Assembly (NCBI RefSeq): GCF_031755915.1
Contig: NC_083383.1
Span: 30,007,501-30,071,500, forward strand
Direction: 5' to 3'
Origin: Ziziphus jujuba
Taxonomy: Eukaryota; Streptophyta; Magnoliopsida; Rosales; Rhamnaceae
DNA: 64,000 nt
In this document: positions 60,601-64,000 of the stretch, piece by piece
Layout: each line of letters starts with the position of its first letter
Position numbering within the stretch: position 1 is the stretch's first letter
The notes under the pieces: model-generated
What the model saw: the letters and a program-made list of their open reading frames with translations, nothing else
What the model was told of the DNA's origin: nothing
Databases searched by the model: none
Translations under genes and position numbers: made by a program

Positions 60601-62860
60601 TTTCTAAATTTTAATTATAAAAATATTCTAAGCAATAACATATATAAATAAATTTGATCAACATTTTAATATATAGAATATTACTGTTTCAAAATTAAAT
60701 ATATAATTAGTGTCTAATGACATGTAATTTTTTATAACATAATTAATAAATTATATCTAAGTGAACATAATCCATTATAACATGACTATAAATTTATATA
60801 TGGATCAATATCTTCAATCACATTTTCATATTCCAATTCATATTCTACCACTATATAATGTTACCTAACCTAAAAAAAACTTTTATAATTTGGAAAGAAA
60901 ACAGGAAAATTGAATAGTGATCCTAATCCATGATATTTTATGTAGTAAAATAAAAAAGATCCAAAGTGATTTTTTTTTTTTTTAATTGCAAATTAGATAA
61001 GTGACAGTAATTGTGGTTGGGGAATCACTTGTCCCCACCATCCCATACTAGCTTATCTCATCCATGGGCCATACAATCTCCTAATAGATATCCCACTTGT
61101 TTCCATTTCAAAATCAATGGACATCTTTGAGAGACCCACACTAACGAGAGATCGTTTTCTTTATGTCTTCTCTTCTGTTTGTATGTTTTTTTCATTTCTA
61201 AAATTCCCTTCATTGTCTTCTTGACCCTTCTTCCATGTAGATTCTTCACCACGACAAAAAAATTCATCAAATTAAACCCATTATCCTTACCATAGGAAAA
61301 TGAAAACTATATATACAACCATATAGACCAAAAGCATTTGAAATTAATTGGAAATAACTTTATGAATTTTCAAAAGTGTTCTTTCTTTCTCTTTCCTTTT
61401 TTTTTTTTTCTTTTTCCCTTCCTTTAAACATTTTTGAATGGAACTAACTAATAAAGATTTCTTGAGGGGGAGATTTTTACAATAAAGCCAAATTTGTATT
61501 GCTTTTTATTAGGTATGTAGTGAGGGATGGATGGTTCATGCACTTGGGTAGGAAAAAAGGGTCTTTCTTTTAGATGAGGCTATGGACCTTTGTTATTGTC
61601 CCTTCAAGAAAATCACTTGGTCACTCACATGATATGAACAACTTTAATTATCAAATTTATATTATAAGATGATTTTGAGGCCTCACCATACTTAAGTTGC
61701 ATCTCCAAAAAGGTTGCAGTGTCCCCCTCTTTTTCTTTTTTCTTTTTTTTCTTTTTTTTTTTCTTTCTCTCTCAAATTTTTATTTGTTCTATTTTTGTGG
61801 GTTTGGGTGCTGCTTTGTCGTTTTCATTTTGAAGATTGTTGTGCAATACAACTCAAGAGATGAACAATCATTTTATAAAAGCCTTGAGGAACTACAAGAT
61901 ATTTCTGTCAAGAACTTGATTTTCCATACAAAGATTATCATCCAATTACATTTGGAATACTAGACAGATTTACAATTTACAATAACAAAAACCATTTCAT
62001 ACTTTCTTTCCTTCTTTTTTTTTTTTTTTTTTTTAATTTTTTATGCAAAGTACGAGTATCAACAATGCTAAATGAAACATGAAACTGAATAAAGGAACCA
62101 ACATATGGATGTTTGCTGGTTTAAGCGACGAATGTCTCTAAGATCACGTCTTGTATTCGAATTCGATCGACCAAAAGTAACAGATAATATTCATGGATCA
62201 TGTGTTATCCTCCTTTACAGTTTGATGCTTCCACTTGGAAAACTGAACTTTATACTGTGAAATAATTAAAGAACATCCCCTTAAAGATTATATGAACATG
62301 AATTTTATTAAAAGCCTAAATCTACATAAAGTTTCTCCACAGTGTCCTGTTTTACTTTTTGGTTACACATGTCACTCATTGCATATAAACTTGTGTCATG
62401 TGATGTTATTCTAAACCCACCATAGAAAAGTCTGAAAATAAAAAATAAAAGACTTGAAAAAATTAACCAATAGAAAGAAAGGTCAATAGTGGAATATTTG
62501 CAAATTATTCAAAACAAGACAAGACTCTCATGACCCCAATCATAGAAACTATAGTTATGTCCCTTCATAACCAAAAATACATAATATGCCTGGCACTTCA
62601 TTTTATCCATCTCTATTTTTAAAAACCAAATAAACTGACTTGTCCCTCTAGTTCCATAGCTCTCAATCTACACTTCAATACAACCAAAGGCATGTTCTTC
62701 TTCATGATAAGAACAGTGAGGAGGATTTCAATGGAATCCACTATATTTCTTCAGTTGCTTTCATCAAACTGAGGATATTATCTTTTTAAAGACTGGTTCT
62801 TTTTTTGGGTCAAATAACATGAGATAAAACAGTATCATCATCTTTTTATGTTTTATCAAC
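54655..62860. other. Long gene-free AT-rich stretch upstream of the receptor kinase
   Basis: Eight kilobases with no recognisable coding frame. Notable simple sequence: (ATT)n at 56848-56880, poly-A at 57780-57797, and pyrimidine-rich tracts at 61381-61410, 61730-61770 and 62008-62035. The frames at 54679, 59194, 61058 and 61697 look fortuitous. The last 300 bp before 62867 should contain the promoter and leader of the receptor gene, but no certain TATA box could be chosen. Confidence 0.5.
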
Positions 62861-62866
62861 CTCATC

Positions 62867-64000
62867 ATGCCAATCAATGCAATCACAATTCTCTTTTTGT
62901 TTCTCAACATTTCTCTGTTTCCAAACATCTCTGCTCTGAACCAAGAGGGTATCTCCCTACTTTCATGGCTCTCAACTTTCAATTCCTCTTCTTCTTCTGC
63001 ACTCTTCTCTTCATGGAATCCATTCCACAAAAATCCATGCAAATGGGATTACATCAAATGTTCAAATGATGGTTTTGTTTCAGAAATCATAATCACTTCA
63101 ATCAACCTTCCCACCAGCTTCCCTGCACAGTTTCTCTCCTTCAACCATCTCACCACCCTTGTTCTTTCTAATGGGAATCTCACCGGAGAAATTCCTTCAT
63201 CCATCGGAAACCTGTCGTCTCTTATCACGCTGGACCTCAGTTTCAATGCGCTGACAGGGAACATACCAAATGAGATAGGAAGGTTGTCAAAGTTGCAGTT
63301 TTTGGCATTGAATTCAAATTCCTTGGGAGGTGAAATTCCAGCAGGGATAGGGAACTGCTCAAAGCTTCAGCAACTTGAGTTGTTTGACAACCAGCTATTT
63401 GGTAAGATTCCTGAAGAAATAGGACAGTTATGGGCACTGGAAACCTTCAGAGCAGGAGGGAACCTTGGGATTCATGGTGAAATCCCAATGCAGATATCAA
63501 ACTGCAAAGAACTCAACTTTCTTGGGCTGGCAGATACCGGAATTTCGGGGCAAATCCCCAGTAGTTTAGGTGAACTCAAGAATCTGAAAACTCTTTCTGT
63601 CTATACTGCTAATCTCACAGGTGTTATCCCACCGGAAATCAGTAATTGTTCAAACTTGGAGGACCTGTTTCTTTATGAGAACCAGCTTTCTGGTGAAATT
63701 CCTGTTGAATTTGGTGCCTTGAAGAAGCTCAGAAGAGTCTTGTTATGGCAGAACAATTTGACAGGAACCATTCCAGGAACTCTGGCAAACTGTTCATCTT
63801 TGATGGTTATAGATTTTTCGTTGAATCTACTGAGTGGTGAGATTCCTGCTTCTCTGGAAAATTTAGTGTCACTGGAAGAACTTCTTTTGTCTGGTAATCA
63901 GATCTCCGGCGACATACCAACATTTCTTGGAAATATTTCTGGTTTGAAGCAGCTTGAATTGGATAACAACAGGTTTTCTGGTGAGATTCCTCGTGCCATC
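62867..64000 (+). CDS. RGF-receptor-type LRR receptor kinase (RGI clade), N-terminal 378 aa, continues past window
   Basis: Plasma-membrane receptor of LRR class XI; only the extracellular part is in view. The ATG at 62867 opens a frame with no stop to the window end. Residues 1-24 are a signal peptide (MPINAITILFLFLNISLFPN). The LRR N-cap follows (LNQEGISLLSWLSTFN; paired cysteines C58 and C65 in NPCKWDYIKC), then twelve leucine-rich repeats, each with an L-x-G-x-IP core. FRAGGN at residues 194-199 contains the RxGG motif that in RGF1 INSENSITIVE-type receptors contacts the peptide's C-terminal end. Sequence fits best with the RGI3/receptor-like protein kinase 2 group (from memory). The transmembrane and kinase parts should follow beyond 64000. 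No defects seen. Shorter plus and minus frames overlapping it are shadows. Confidence 0.92.
   Translation, partial: MPINAITILFLFLNISLFPNISALNQEGISLLSWLSTFNSSSSSALFSSWNPFHKNPCKWDYIKCSNDGFVSEIIITSINLPTSFPAQFLSFNHLTTLVLSNGNLTGEIPSSIGNLSSLITLDLSFNALTGNIPNEIGRLSKLQFLALNSNSLGGEIPAGIGNCSKLQQLELFDNQLFGKIPEEIGQLWALETFRAGGNLGIHGEIPMQISNCKELNFLGLADTGISGQIPSSLGELKNLKTLSVYTANLTGVIPPEISNCSNLEDLFLYENQLSGEIPVEFGALKKLRRVLLWQNNLTGTIPGTLANCSSLMVIDFSLNLLSGEIPASLENLVSLEELLLSGNQISGDIPTFLGNISGLKQLELDNNRFSGEIPRAI

Noticed and set aside
62848..63069. Short plus-strand frame starting MFYQPHHANQ
   Set aside because: Lies in another frame of the receptor gene. The frame from 62867 gives the signal peptide and LRR N-cap.

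Overview
The window is nuclear DNA from a dicot-like flowering plant. The evidence is low GC, many AT microsatellites, introns with GT/AG borders, a plant-specific Dof factor, a class XI LRR receptor kinase, an NTF2/SnoaL-like protein with a plastid-type leader, and abundant Mutator-like elements, MITEs and solo LTRs. The species cannot be named from sequence alone.

Three protein-coding genes are well supported. (1) A single-exon Dof zinc-finger factor lies at 26764-27645 (+). (2) A six-exon NTF2/SnoaL-like gene lies at 47021-50680 (-). All its intron phases fit together and give 262 aa. (3) The first 378 codons of an RGF-receptor-type LRR receptor kinase begin at 62867 (+) and run off the window end. 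Weaker or partial genes are a fragment of a PTM-like DDT-domain gene (about 5068-5600, +), the proline-rich last exon of an unidentified gene (30487-30836, -), and a scattered set of tiny genes on the minus strand.

The left part (1-23.7 kb) and 39 kb hold that small-gene set. Each has a TATA box, a short first exon encoding a signal-peptide-like leader (M-x-x-[ST]-K-...-K), then a splice donor. The copy at 14.4-16.1 kb can be read through its second exon, and a damaged paralogue at 22.4-22.6 kb keeps the same second exon with a natural stop. Copies at 0.4 kb and 9.6 kb carry frameshifts.

The 41-51.3 kb region is a direct segmental duplication. The right copy holds the intact NTF2-like gene. 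The left copy is a dead gene lacking the last exon and split by a transposon. Because the two copies act as empty and filled sites for each other, several insertions can be placed.

The rest is mobile-element territory. There are Mutator-type elements with long terminal inverted repeats and 9-bp duplications (12426-13399, 14579-15919, 33272-34568; more degenerate at 19265-21310 and 43045-43830), a copia-type solo LTR with perfect 5-bp duplication (54204-54646), a long gypsy-like solo LTR (35208 to about 38.2 kb), MITEs, and a 1.3-kb dispersed repeat in three copies. The stretch 54.65-62.86 kb has no recognisable gene.
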